Source of the DNA: Micromonospora lutea
GTDB taxonomy: Bacteria; Actinomycetota; Actinomycetes; Mycobacteriales; Micromonosporaceae
DNA length: 64,000 nucleotides
NCBI RefSeq assembly: GCF_016863535.1
Contig: NZ_BOPB01000021.1
Location: 92,924-156,923, forward strand
Direction of reading: 5' to 3'
In this document: positions 1-9,290 of the stretch, piece by piece
Layout of the letters: every line of letters starts with the position of its first letter
Numbering within the stretch: the stretch's first letter is position 1
The notes under the pieces: generated by a model
Told to the model about the DNA's origin: nothing
Databases searched by the model: none
The model's input: the letters and a program-made list of their open reading frames with translations, nothing else
Program-made: the position numbers and the translations under genes

Positions 1-1119
1 CAACACCGGGACAGCGTTACCCGGATAGCGGAAGACCACCCCCTCGAAGCGGAGTCGACCGCGCACCGCCGAGCGCGCCAGGGCGATGGCGACCGGACCG
101 TCCACGATGGAGGGCTGGGTGTCCAGCACCTCCTGGATCCGGTCGGCGGCGGTGGCCGCCTCCTGCCCGTTGGCGATGATCCATCCCAGCGACTGCACCG
201 GCCAGATCAGCATCAACTGGAGGCTGACGAAGGCGACGAGCTGACCGATGGTGAGCCGTCCACCGGCGACCGCGGCGGCACCGGCCACCAGAACGATGCC
301 CAGGGTCAGGTTCGGCACCAGATCGAGCAGCGCGGACGTGCGGGCGAGCAGCCTCGCCTTGCCGATCCCGGTGTCGTGCACCGCCTCGGTGCCGGCGGCG
401 AACCGGGCGGCCAGTTGCGGTCCCCGCCCGTACGCCTTCATCGTGCGGAGGCCCTGCGCGGTCTCCTCGACCAGCGTGGCCACGTCGCCCTGCTGGTCCT
501 GCATCCGACGGGACGCGACGTGATAGTGCCGGCCGAAGCGTCGGGCGATCAGGAAGAGCGGCACCGCGCTGGCCGTCACCAGCAGGCCCAGCGCGGGGTG
601 CAGCCGGATCAGCAGCACCACGACGACCAGATAGGTGACCACGTTGAGGATGAGGAAGAACAGGCCGAAGGAGAGGAACCGACGCAGCACCGACAGGTCG
701 CTGGTGATCCGGGAGAGCAACTGCCCGGACGGCCACCGATCGTGGAAATCGGCCGACAGCCGTTGCAGGTGGGCGTAGACGTCGGTGCGAATGGCTGCCT
801 CCATCGCCACCGAGGACGACGACTGCACCCACCGACGAACGAAGATCAGCAGGGCTTCGGCCACTCCGAGCAGCAGTGCCAGCCCGGCCAGCAGGAACAG
901 CCCGTTCGGGTCACGCCGGGCCACCGGTCCGTCGACCACCTGCTGCGCCACCAGGGGCACGGCGATGCCGGCGCCGGTGGCGGCCAGCCCGGCGAGCATC
1001 AGCCAGCCGAACTCGAATGCGTGAGGACGCAGGTAGCGGCGCAGTCGCCAGAGGTTGCGCAGGGGATGTCGACGGATCTCGCCCCGGTCGGCCGGGCCGC
1101 CGCCGCTCCCCGCAGCCAC
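1..1119 (-). CDS. ABC exporter, membrane domain (partial, 3' end beyond window)
   Basis: Six hydrophobic segments in the first ~310 residues form the membrane domain of an ABC exporter (ABC_membrane family). The reading frame is open to the left edge, so the nucleotide-binding domain that should follow lies outside the window; 373 residues are visible. The ABC_membrane loop pattern (residues such as ATLVEETAQGLRTMKAYG) is clear. The start is uncertain: I chose the GTG at 1119, but an in-frame GTG lies at 1146, and neither has a good Shine-Dalgarno. Fusion or half-size exporter and substrate cannot be told from this piece. Such genes often come as adjacent pairs; the partner would also be to the left. 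The family assignment is firm, the substrate is unknown. Confidence 0.85.
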   Translation of the reverse strand, partial: MAAGSGGGPADRGEIRRHPLRNLWRLRRYLRPHAFEFGWLMLAGLAATGAGIAVPLVAQQVVDGPVARRDPNGLFLLAGLALLLGVAEALLIFVRRWVQSSSSVAMEAAIRTDVYAHLQRLSADFHDRWPSGQLLSRITSDLSVLRRFLSFGLFFLILNVVTYLVVVVLLIRLHPALGLLVTASAVPLFLIARRFGRHYHVASRRMQDQQGDVATLVEETAQGLRTMKAYGRGPQLAARFAAGTEAVHDTGIGKARLLARTSALLDLVPNLTLGIVLVAGAAAVAGGRLTIGQLVAFVSLQLMLIWPVQSLGWIIANGQEAATAADRIQEVLDTQPSIVDGPVAIALARSAVRGRLRFEGVVFRYPGNAVPVL

Positions 1120-1572
1120 TACCCGACGGTAGCCGCATTTGGCCACGACGCCGCTGTCGGCTTGCTGTCAGCTGCGCGGTCCATGCTACGCACTGTTCGC
1201 GTTTGCTGACCACCCGTGTTGGCTGTCCTGCCCACGGCCCACGGCCCACTGGCCCGCCGGCCGGTGTTCCGCCCTTGTCGTCCCGCTGGTTGCCACTCCG
1301 TTCCCGGCGCTGCTGACGCTACGTGTGCTCAAGCGCTCCCGCCTATCGCTCATTGCTCCCTTTGCTCTGCTTCACTCCACGCAACGGTTACCGTCCGCAT
1401 CGGGCAACAGCTTTGTGATCGAAACGCCCCGGTACGTCGTCGCTGCTGAGGGCCTACTGCGTGGAGTGAAGCAGAGCAAAGCGTGCGAAGTGGAGACCTT
1501 TGGTCGACGGGCGGCAGACGAGAAACGTCACCCAGGGTAATGACTACGGTGGGTGAGTGCAGGCCTCTGGAG
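1120..1572. repeat. Gene-free gap with a perfect 24-bp inverted repeat
   Basis: This 453-bp gap between two minus-strand genes holds no convincing ORF. Positions 1360-1383 and 1458-1481 are exact reverse complements (24 bp, 74-bp spacer) built around the core GCTCTGCTTCACTCC. The spacing is too long for a simple intrinsic terminator. It looks like the two ends of a small mobile palindromic unit, or a paired repeat of the kind scattered between genes in this family. No transposase is present. I see nothing else in the gap. Confidence 0.6.
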
Positions 1573-2094
1573 CTAGCCGAGTTGTTCGTGGTCGAGGAGC
1601 CAGCGTTTCACCGGCAACCCCCAGCGATAACCACCGAGGGTGCCGTCGGTCCGCAGTACCCGGTGGCAGGGAACGAAGAGTGCTGCGGCATTGCGGGCGC
1701 AGGCCGCTGCGGCGGCGCGTACCGCCGCGGGACGGCCGGCCAGTGCGGCGTACCCGGTGTAGGTGACCGGCGCGCCTGGTTTGACGTCGCGCAGCACCTG
1801 CCAGGCGTGGGACATGAACGCCCCGCCGGTGTGCTGCTCGACCGGGATGTCGTCGATCGCGGTCAGGTCGCCGGAGAGGTATCCGGCGACGGCGGCGGTG
1901 ACCGGGCCGAGGTCCGGCCGATGCCGCGGCTCGCCACGCAGGCTCGGGTGCATGAGTGGCAGCAGGGTCGCCGGGTCCGCGGTGAAACCTGACGCCCGTA
2001 CCGAGCCGTCCGGACCGACCAGGACGGCGAACGGCCCGGCGGGAGTGTCGACGACCGTGCTGTCGATCATGCTGGTGGTGTTCATGCTGCTCAT
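1573..2094 (-). CDS. ogt: Methylated-DNA--protein-cysteine methyltransferase
   Basis: This protein repairs O6-methylguanine by moving the methyl group irreversibly to its own cysteine. The active-site motif PCHRVL is present with the acceptor Cys at about residue 143, followed by the family's GGYRWG and the KRWLLDHE end. The predicted length of 173 residues is normal for the family. I chose the ATG at 2094 because a GGAGAG Shine-Dalgarno lies 4-6 nt upstream; the frame also runs up to 2178, which would overlap the upstream gene. It sits just downstream of the Ada-AlkA fusion on the same strand, so the two probably form a small alkylation-damage operon in which the Ada part could be the sensor. 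That regulation is inferred from the family, not seen. Confidence 0.93.
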   Translation of the reverse strand: MSSMNTTSMIDSTVVDTPAGPFAVLVGPDGSVRASGFTADPATLLPLMHPSLRGEPRHRPDLGPVTAAVAGYLSGDLTAIDDIPVEQHTGGAFMSHAWQVLRDVKPGAPVTYTGYAALAGRPAAVRAAAAACARNAAALFVPCHRVLRTDGTLGGYRWGLPVKRWLLDHEQLG

Positions 2095-2162
2095 TCGGCT
2101 CTCCATGGTCGGGACTGATGGTGACCGGCGGAAGCGGGCCCCGGTCTGGCCGTCGGACGGGT

Positions 2163-3599
2163 TCATGCTGACCGCCACAGACGGATCACTGCGTACGACC
2201 GCCAGGGGCGCCAGCGGGCGGCGTACTCGTCAAGGATTTTGGGGTCGTTGGTGAGGCCGAGGGCGACGGCGCCCCGGCGGACCGCGAGGTCGGTGGGGAG
2301 GAACGTGTCGGGGTCGCCGAGCGCACGCATGCTCAGGTAGCCGGCGGTCCACGCGCCGATGCCCGGAATCGCGGTGAGGCGTCGCGTCGTCTCCTCCCGG
2401 TCCCCACCCGGCTCCAGGTCAAGCTCTCCGGACGAGGCCGCCCGCGCCACCGCCCGGATCGTCTCGCGCCGCCCCGCCGGCATCCGGAACCCCGAATCCG
2501 CCACCCTCAGCAGTTGCTCCGCCGTGGCGAATCCGGACAGCGCTCCGGTCTCCAGGACGTCCTGATCATCCCGAGCCTCGCGGAGGAGGTGGGTGAGCGT
2601 GGTGCGGGCGGAGGCGAGGGAGACCTGCTGGGTGGCGATGGCGCGGACGGCGGTCTCGAAACCGTCCACCGCGCGGGGTACGCGTACCCCGGGCTCGGCC
2701 GCCACCGCCGCGGCCAGCGCGGGGTCGGCGGCGAGCGTCTGGTCGACGGCGACCGGATCCGCGTCCAGGTCGAACAGACGCCGGCACCGGGCCACGGCGG
2801 GGGCAAGGTCGCGCAGGTCCGTCAGCCGCAGCGTCGCTGCCACGTAACCGGCCGCCGGGGTCAGCGTGGCCTCGCCGAAGCCGTGCGGCAAGCGCAACCC
2901 CCGGCGGTACGCCCCGTCGACCACCTCGTCGACCCCCGGCAGCGTCCGCTGGGCGAGAAAGTCGAGCAACGCGGTGGCATGCAGCGGCGGTCGGTACGCC
3001 AGCCGCAGGGTGACCGTGCCCGCGCCGCCGACCGGCGTGCCCGTGTCGGTCCGCAGCTGCGACGGCGGAACGCCGTAGACCGCGCGTACGGTGTCGTTGA
3101 ACTGCCGGACGCTACCGAACCCGGCCGCGAACGCGATCTCGGCCAGGCCCAGCCCGGTCGTCTCGATCAGGGTGCGGGCGGTCTGCGCACGTTGCGCCCT
3201 GGCCAGTGCCAGCGGGCCTGCGCCGAGTTCCGCCCGCAGCATCCGGTGCAGGTGCCGCTCGGTGTAGCCGAGCCGGGCGGCCAGTCCGGGTACCCCGTCG
3301 CGGTCGACCACACCGTCGGCGATCAGTCGCATCGCCCGGCCCACCACGTCGGCCCGTACGTCCCACTGGGGTGAGCCGGGGGAGGCGTCCGGGCGGCAGC
3401 GACGGCAGGCGCGTAGCCCGGCCCGCTGGGCCGCCGCCGACGACGGGAAGAACCGTACGTTCCGCCGCTTCGGGGTCATCGCCGGACAGGACGGCCGGCA
3501 GTAGATTCCCGTCGAGGTCACGCCCGTGTAGAACCAGCCGTCGAACCGCTGGTCACGGCTGTCGACGGCCCGGTAACACCGCTCGAAGTCCAGTTCCAC
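2163..3599 (-). CDS. alkA: Ada-AlkA fusion: methyl-phosphotriester sensor/activator and 3-methyladenine glycosylase
   Basis: Three domains lie in one 478-residue protein. Residues 1-75 are an Ada zinc domain with the four ligand cysteines C34, C38, C65 and C68; C34 is the expected acceptor from methyl phosphotriesters. Residues ~85-165 are an AraC-type helix-turn-helix. The rest is an AlkA-type DNA glycosylase with the helix-hairpin-helix (IPGIGAWTAGY) and the catalytic Asp in PTDLAV. It should excise 3-methyladenine and similar bases, and once methylated should activate adaptive-response genes. This fused layout is known in actinobacteria. ogt follows after 68 bp on the same strand and is the obvious target gene. 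The assignment is firm; which promoters it controls is inference. Confidence 0.95.
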   Translation of the reverse strand: MELDFERCYRAVDSRDQRFDGWFYTGVTSTGIYCRPSCPAMTPKRRNVRFFPSSAAAQRAGLRACRRCRPDASPGSPQWDVRADVVGRAMRLIADGVVDRDGVPGLAARLGYTERHLHRMLRAELGAGPLALARAQRAQTARTLIETTGLGLAEIAFAAGFGSVRQFNDTVRAVYGVPPSQLRTDTGTPVGGAGTVTLRLAYRPPLHATALLDFLAQRTLPGVDEVVDGAYRRGLRLPHGFGEATLTPAAGYVAATLRLTDLRDLAPAVARCRRLFDLDADPVAVDQTLAADPALAAAVAAEPGVRVPRAVDGFETAVRAIATQQVSLASARTTLTHLLREARDDQDVLETGALSGFATAEQLLRVADSGFRMPAGRRETIRAVARAASSGELDLEPGGDREETTRRLTAIPGIGAWTAGYLSMRALGDPDTFLPTDLAVRRGAVALGLTNDPKILDEYAARWRPWRSYAVIRLWRSA

Positions 3600-3728
3600 G
3601 TCACCGATGATGCGCCTGCCTCCACCCGCTCGGCTCGCGGAATTCGGACCACACCCTCGTCGACGGGGAGCGGGAATTGTCGGTTGTCATGGGTAGCGTG
3701 CGGCCACCAACTCCAGAAGGGTGCGGCA

Positions 3729-4211
3729 ATGGTCAGCGTGGCGGGTCGGGCGACGTCGAGACACGAGCACCCACCGCTCGACCCGACAGTGGTCCAACGC
3801 TTCTACTGCCGGATGCGCGCCGTCGCCCCCGCCGCGGTCGGTGCGATCGAGCGGGACCGCGCCGACGACCCGGGACGTGCCTTCGGCGACACCGCCTGCG
3901 GTCGACTGGTCGGGTCGCTCGACCAGGACGGGATCCGCGCGCTCGGGATGTGGGTGCACCACTGGTGCATGCGCTTCTACGACGACGACACCCGGTCCGC
4001 ACTGCGGCTGCTCCGGGAGATCGCGGCCCGGCCGACGCTCGGCTGGACGGCCGACGAGGTCCACTGGATGCTCGGTGAGTCGCAGCAGGCCGGCCCCGCG
4101 GCCGAAGGGCGGTTCACGCTGCCGCTGGCCGCCGCAGCCGAGCTCGTCCCGGGTGCGTTGCGGATCGACCTGCTGGTGCCGCGCCAGCAGCAGCCGCAAC
4201 ACGACCGGTGA
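3729..4211 (+). CDS. Hypothetical protein, 160 aa
   Basis: I do not recognise this family. The protein is soluble, with no signal peptide or membrane segment, and carries a central Trp/His-rich stretch (MWVHHWCMRFYDDD near residues 75-88) followed by a helical region. I took the ATG at 3729 because GAAGGG sits 8 nt upstream; a TTG at 3684 in the same frame has no such support. It runs divergently from the Ada-AlkA gene and ends 51 bp before ychF, but ychF seems to have its own promoter, so they need not be co-transcribed. The codon use is like that of its neighbours, and the frame is open throughout, so I take it as a real gene of unknown role. Confidence 0.7.
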   Translation: MVSVAGRATSRHEHPPLDPTVVQRFYCRMRAVAPAAVGAIERDRADDPGRAFGDTACGRLVGSLDQDGIRALGMWVHHWCMRFYDDDTRSALRLLREIAARPTLGWTADEVHWMLGESQQAGPAAEGRFTLPLAAAAELVPGALRIDLLVPRQQQPQHDR

Positions 4212-4262
4212 CGCCCGCCTGCCTGCCGGTGGCCCAGCGGCACCGGCGTAAGCTGGCTCGCC

Positions 4263-5348
<1,086 letters not shown>

Positions 5349-5381
5349 GTGCGTCCTGCCGGATCGTGCGAGGCCCGGGGC

Positions 5382-6101
5382 TCAGCGGGCGCGGAGGGCG
5401 TCGTCGACGGCGGTCTCCCGGTGACCGAGGTGCACCGGATCGCGGCCGGAGAGCACGTCCAGCGCGGCCTTCAGGCCGGCACCGTACTCCCGGGCGGAGG
5501 CGACCTGCCAGGGCCGGCTGTACTCCCGGGCCGTCTCGTCGCCGACGCCGACGGCGTCGATGCCGAGGTGACGGCAGACCGTGACCGCGCGGGCCAGGTG
5601 GAACTGCTGGGTCACCACGGTTGCCCGCTCGACCCCGAAGATCTGCTTCGCCCGGGCGCACGAGTCGTACGTGTCGAAGCCGGCATGGTCCAGCGCGATC
5701 TTGTCAGTCGGTACGCCCCGATCGACGAGCCAGCGCCGCATGGCCTCGGGTTCGTTGTAGTCATGGCGCATGTTGTCGCCGGAGACCAGGATCGCCTGCA
5801 CCTTGCCGGTGACGTACAGCTCGCGGGCGATCTCCAGGCGGGCGGCGAGGAACGGTGCCGGAGTGCCGTCGGGTTGCACCCGGGTGCCCAGGACCAAGGC
5901 GACCGGTGCCTCGGGGACCGTCGCCACCGGGTACGTCCGCCCCTCGGCACCCGAGCGGAGCCAGCTCACGCTCGCCCAGCTGGCGGTGGCCAGCAGCAGA
6001 GCGACCGCCGCACCGGCCAACAGCGTCCGGCGGAGCCACCGCCCTCGACCCCGGTCGCGGATGTGTCGCAGTCGGGCCACGATGGCGGTACGGCTCGGCA
6101 T
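5382..6101 (-). CDS. SanA/YdcF-type DUF218 membrane-anchored protein
   Basis: The 239-residue protein has an Arg-rich N-terminus and one membrane segment (about residues 26-46), then an extracytoplasmic DUF218 domain with the family's VALVLGTRV start, the SGDN motif and the Gln/His-containing VTQQFHLARA segment. E. coli SanA of this family affects envelope permeability to vancomycin; the biochemical activity is not established. The domain is complete. It ends 33 bp from the convergent ychF stop and lies downstream of the methyltransferase on the same strand, but a strong hairpin separates those two, so it is probably transcribed alone. Confidence 0.85.
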   Translation of the reverse strand: MPSRTAIVARLRHIRDRGRGRWLRRTLLAGAAVALLLATASWASVSWLRSGAEGRTYPVATVPEAPVALVLGTRVQPDGTPAPFLAARLEIARELYVTGKVQAILVSGDNMRHDYNEPEAMRRWLVDRGVPTDKIALDHAGFDTYDSCARAKQIFGVERATVVTQQFHLARAVTVCRHLGIDAVGVGDETAREYSRPWQVASAREYGAGLKAALDVLSGRDPVHLGHRETAVDDALRAR

Positions 6102-6135
6102 GCGTACAAGTATCCCGGGTCGACGCCACCGTGCG

Positions 6136-6169
6136 GCGGTGCGTGTGCCAGGCTCGGCACACGCACCGC
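6136..6169 (-). terminator. Hairpin terminator after the methyltransferase
   Basis: A perfect 14-bp stem (GCGGTGCGTGTGCC and its complement) with a 6-nt loop fills most of the 83-bp gap after the methyltransferase stop. There is no T-tract, as is common for actinobacterial terminators. It separates the methyltransferase from the SanA-like gene. Confidence 0.7.
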
Positions 6170-6184
6170 GTCACACCGTTGTCG

Positions 6185-6922
6185 TCACCCGAGCCGGTAC
6201 ACCGAGATGTGCGAGGTGCTGGTCGGGTCGAAGGGCGATCGATCCCAGTCGGCGTACCGCTCGGTCAGGCGGAAACCGGCCCGCCCTGCCATCTCGTCGA
6301 TCTGCTCCGGCCACATGTACCGCATGGCGAACGGGTGCAGGTGCACCCCGGTGCCGTCGAAGGTGATCGTCTGTCGGAGGAACGTCTGCGCCGCACGATC
6401 GTAGCGGTGCAGCCGAATGGCGGCCGAGTCCTCGGTCACCGACCAGGGCCGGACCTGTTCGTCCCGGTCGATGTCCGCAAGGTTGGGCACGTACGTCTCG
6501 ATGACGAACGCCCCGCCCGGCTCCAAGACCCGCGCGACGTTGCGGAAGCAGTCCGCCTGCCGCTCCTCGCGGGTCAGGTTGAACAGGGTGTTGAAGACCA
6601 GGTACGCCATCCGGTACGGACCGGTGGCGTCCGGCACGTCGGCCATGTCCCCGATGGCCACCGGAAGATGCTCGCCGCCGGGTTTGGCACGCAGCTTCGC
6701 GACCATCTCCGGTGACGCCTCGACACCTTCCACGGCGCAACCGCGGGCGGCCAGTGGAAGGGCGACCCGACCGGTGCCGATGGCAAGTTCCAGCACCCGA
6801 CCGTCGCCGGCCAGATCGGCAAGAAACTCCACCGCTGCCGTGGGGTCGGGAAGCCCACCCGGCAGGTCGTACGTGTCGGCCCAGAGTCGGCCGAAGTGTC
6901 CTGGATCATCGAAGACCGACAT
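6185..6922 (-). CDS. Class I SAM-dependent methyltransferase
   Basis: The Rossmann-type fold is clear: motif I VLELAIGTGRVALPLA, the acidic VEGVEAS turn, and a motif IV region DMADVPDA typical of small-molecule methyltransferases. The length of 245 residues is usual. GGAGG lies 6 nt before the ATG at 6922. No neighbour reveals the substrate; the surrounding genes are not a biosynthetic cluster, and a hairpin follows the stop. The fold is certain, the substrate unknown. A possible 36-codon ORF lies 18 bp upstream on the same strand. Confidence 0.88.
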   Translation of the reverse strand: MSVFDDPGHFGRLWADTYDLPGGLPDPTAAVEFLADLAGDGRVLELAIGTGRVALPLAARGCAVEGVEASPEMVAKLRAKPGGEHLPVAIGDMADVPDATGPYRMAYLVFNTLFNLTREERQADCFRNVARVLEPGGAFVIETYVPNLADIDRDEQVRPWSVTEDSAAIRLHRYDRAAQTFLRQTITFDGTGVHLHPFAMRYMWPEQIDEMAGRAGFRLTERYADWDRSPFDPTSTSHISVYRLG

Positions 6923-6940
6923 CAGCGGCCTCCGTTGGTG

Positions 6941-7051
6941 CTACCGGCGCCGCGCGGCGCCTTGTTCGTCGCTGTGCACATACGCACGAAGCCTCGTTTC
7001 GAAGAGGTCGGTGACGGCTGTTCGCTGGACGGACGCCGTGGCGTACCTCAT
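6941..7051 (-). CDS. Possible 36-aa small protein
   Basis: A short frame starting at ATG 7051 has an AGGGAG Shine-Dalgarno about 9 nt upstream and ends 18 bp before the methyltransferase start. The product would be basic and soluble. The rest of the gap from 6923 to 7295 holds no better ORF. A TTGACA hexamer lies at 7196-7201, upstream of the secreted-protein gene, but has no good -10 partner. It may be a leader ORF or chance; I give it little weight. Confidence 0.25.
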   Translation of the reverse strand: MRYATASVQRTAVTDLFETRLRAYVHSDEQGAARRR

Positions 7052-7295
7052 GTCGTCGCTCCCTTCGTCTGGTGCGGCGTTGGCCGGCGCGGCCCGGTGA
7101 ACCTCTCTGGACACCGCACGAGCCTGCTCGTCAGTCAACCGGCCTCGCTGGCCGGGTGGCAACCGGATTGCCTGACGGCACAGGACATCGAGGGATTGAC
7201 ACAGGGAGCTACCTTCCGGCCTGAACGGCGGCCGACGGTGCGTGACGCGGTCGCCACAGATCCGATCGACATCACATCCCAGGAGGCTCCCGTTG

Positions 7296-7871
7296 ATGAC
7301 AACTTCTCAGCGGCGTGGACGCCGGCTCGCGAGGACCCTCGCCGCCGTCACCGCCGCGCTCACCGCGTCAGCCCTCGCTGTCCTGCCCGCCGCGCCGGCC
7401 TCGGCGGACCCGACGAATCTCGACGCCTGTCGCGCCGACAGTCGGCCAAGCTATGTGGACGTCAACCCGTGGCAGGCCAGGGGCAACCACATCGACGCGT
7501 GGCCGGCGCCGTACGGCATCGAGAGTCTGGACGCGCTGCGCGTCAGCGCGACGGGCACCACGCGCATCGACCACTGGGGCGCCAACAAGAATGTGCAGGG
7601 TGACACCGCCCTGGCTCCCGCCGGGTGGCCGCTACCCGGCGAGCGGCAGTACATGCTGATCGCCCGGGTCACCACCGGCTATGTCTGGCATGACGCGCGG
7701 GAGCGCTACTACGTGCCGAACGAGTGGTTCCCGGTGGGTGCCAACAGCGGCTGCCTCGGCATCGTCGTCTTCGCCGGTTCCGGAACGCCGAAACTCCAGT
7801 TCAGCATCAACGACTCGAAAATCGGCGACAATGGCGGCGGCCCCTCCGTCACGGTCCGCCAGTGGTGGTGA
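7296..7871 (+). CDS. Secreted protein, possible LecA-like lectin fold
   Basis: The 191-residue product starts with a classic Sec signal peptide: an Arg-rich n-region, a hydrophobic core of Ala/Leu, and a PASA-D cleavage site near residue 36. I chose ATG 7296 because AGGAGG lies 9 nt upstream. The mature part is about 155 residues with two Cys (in LDACRAD and NSGCLG) that could form a disulfide. Its C-terminal half (WFPVGANSGC ... INDSKIGDNGGG) reminds me of the galactose-binding lectin PA-IL (LecA), whose calcium site is an ND ... GNN loop. That is a weak motif-level resemblance and not an assignment. No partner genes are adjacent. Secretion is well supported; the function is open. Confidence 0.75.
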   Translation: MTTSQRRGRRLARTLAAVTAALTASALAVLPAAPASADPTNLDACRADSRPSYVDVNPWQARGNHIDAWPAPYGIESLDALRVSATGTTRIDHWGANKNVQGDTALAPAGWPLPGERQYMLIARVTTGYVWHDARERYYVPNEWFPVGANSGCLGIVVFAGSGTPKLQFSINDSKIGDNGGGPSVTVRQWW

Positions 7872-7889
7872 GCTGAACCCAGGCGCAGT

Positions 7890-7976
7890 AGATCTTGGTG
7901 CGAAAGAGCCCTCCCGGGGGCGCTGTCGCACCAAGATCTGATTCCGCTGGTCGTCGCCGCGCGAAGCGCGGCGACG
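7890..7976. repeat. Two consecutive palindromes between the secreted protein and PH-domain genes
   Basis: Arms AGATCTTGGTGCGA (7890-7903) and the exact complement (7926-7939) enclose a second, nearly complementary inner stem. A second hairpin follows at 7952-7976 with 11-bp arms CGTCGCCGCGC and a GAA loop. The convergent flanking genes could use them as a two-way terminator. The elaborate form, with nested arms, suggests a repeated intergenic element. Confidence 0.65.
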
Positions 7977-8009
7977 CTCCCGACGCCGCGCTGTGTGGGC
8001 TGGGGCTGG

Positions 8010-8372
8010 TCAGCTGATGTAGTGCAGGATCACGTTGTGCACGTGGTGGCTCTTCTGGTCGCCCCGGAACTCCACCTCGTAGGTGTGCGTACCGACGTGG
8101 ATGGCGATTGCGCCGGTGGAGAAGAACGACCCGCCCCACGACTTGTTGCTGACCACGCTCACGCTGGTGATCTTGGAGTACGGGATGCTGGTGATCGCGT
8201 ACTTCTTGCCGATGAACGAACGATCCTGGATGATCACGCGCCGGTCGGTGAGCCCGATGAACCCGGTGCCGGTGCCGACGGCGTCGTAGACGGCGATGAT
8301 CTGTTCGCCGTCGAGCAGGCCGCTCTGGATCTGTTGGAACTGTTCCTTGCGGTCATAGGTCGCGTTGGCCAT
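8010..8372 (-). CDS. Bacterial PH-domain protein
   Basis: The 120-residue protein consists of one bacterial pleckstrin-homology-like domain: an N-terminal helix with GLLDGEQIIAVYDA, then strands with the characteristic LTDRRVIIQD and ITSIPYSKITSVSV. Such domains are found in many bacteria and are not clearly tied to lipid binding. There is no signal peptide or membrane segment. The ATG at 8372 is preceded at 7 nt by TACCGT, a good -10 box, so the mRNA is probably leaderless; an upstream in-frame ATG at 8381 would overlap that box. The TetR gene upstream lies on the same strand but its stop is 52 bp before this start. Confidence 0.85.
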   Translation of the reverse strand: MANATYDRKEQFQQIQSGLLDGEQIIAVYDAVGTGTGFIGLTDRRVIIQDRSFIGKKYAITSIPYSKITSVSVVSNKSWGGSFFSTGAIAIHVGTHTYEVEFRGDQKSHHVHNVILHYIS

Positions 8373-8424
8373 GGTGCCCACGGTAGGCAGCGCGCGCCAG
8401 CCGCGAGCTTGGCCAGGGACGGTC

Positions 8425-9186
8425 TCACGTCTGTTTGCTCGCGACCAGGCGCTCGACGCCGTCGATGATCATGCGTAGGCCGAAGCTGTACGCCCGGTCG
8501 GGGTCGATCGCGGCGTCGTACTCGGCGCCGGCCGCGTTGCCGATCCGGGCGGCGTTGGGGTACCGCTCCGGGCTGATCAGGGCGGCGAGCAGCGGGCCGG
8601 CGGTGGCCCACCACTCACGATCGTCGTGCCCGGTGGCCCGGGTGGTCTCCGCGACCCCGAGGGAGAGCCGGGCCACCGACCTGACGTGATCGAGGACCAG
8701 GGTGAGCACCTGGTCGATCTCGACATCGCTGAGCCCGATTCCGACGAGGGGTCGTAGTTCGGTGTCGTACTTTGACGTGGTGCCGGGGCCCAGGGGCGGG
8801 CGGGTGACGTCGATGCCCAGCAGCCAGCGGTGTGCCGCGAAGAGTTCCCAGTTCCGCTCGGCGACGGCTTCCAGTGCGGGCCGCCATCCCGAGTCGAGCG
8901 GCAGGTCGTCCGGCGACTGGTAGAGGGTGCCGTTGACGTGGTCGACCATCAGGTCGATCAGTTCGCCCTTGCCCGGGACATGGGCGTAGAGGGACATCGC
9001 TCCCACGCCGAGGCGATCAGCGATCTTGCGCATCGAGAGCTTGTCGATCCCGATCTCCGAGGCCACCGCGATGGCGGCCTCCACGATCCCGTCGAGGGTG
9101 AGGCCGGAACGCCCGGTCTTCGGGTTCGTCCGCCACAGCAGCGCGATGCTCAGCAACGGGTCGCCCGTTCCGGTGTGCTCGGCCAT
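8425..9186 (-). CDS. TetR-family regulator (tetracycline-repressor-type C-domain)
   Basis: This 253-residue protein has the N-terminal helix-turn-helix (GIDKLSMRKIADRLGVGAMS region, about residues 40-60) and a long C-terminal ligand domain of the TetR_C_1 type with a repeated HVRSVARLSLG helix. I took ATG 9186, with AGGAGG 9 nt upstream. The gene is divergent from the ABC transporter operon, and a palindrome lies between them, so it is probably the local repressor that releases the operon when a drug-like ligand binds. This is the normal arrangement for DrrAB-type exporters. The ligand is unknown. Confidence 0.92.
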   Translation of the reverse strand: MAEHTGTGDPLLSIALLWRTNPKTGRSGLTLDGIVEAAIAVASEIGIDKLSMRKIADRLGVGAMSLYAHVPGKGELIDLMVDHVNGTLYQSPDDLPLDSGWRPALEAVAERNWELFAAHRWLLGIDVTRPPLGPGTTSKYDTELRPLVGIGLSDVEIDQVLTLVLDHVRSVARLSLGVAETTRATGHDDREWWATAGPLLAALISPERYPNAARIGNAAGAEYDAAIDPDRAYSFGLRMIIDGVERLVASKQT

Positions 9187-9239
9187 CCTCGGTTGCCTCC
9201 TGCCGTACGGGAATGAACCGCCACCCACCCTACGTTACG

Positions 9240-9255
9240 GTACGACGTATCGTAC
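9240..9255. promoter_or_regulatory. Candidate TetR operator
   Basis: The sequence GTACGACGTATCGTAC is a perfect 6-bp-arm dyad with a 4-bp centre, midway between the divergent TetR and ABC ATPase genes. TANNNT boxes on both strands overlap or flank it (TACGGT at 9253-9258 on plus; TAGGGT as complement of 9227-9232 on minus). A regulator bound here would cover both promoters. This is inference from position and symmetry. Confidence 0.65.
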
Positions 9256-9290
9256 GGTGTACTGAACGCTGTAGGGGAAGGGCGGGAACG

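Noticed and set aside
7196..7201. TTGACA as promoter of the secreted-protein gene
   Set aside because: No TANNNT box at 16-19 bp; the hexamer alone is not enough.
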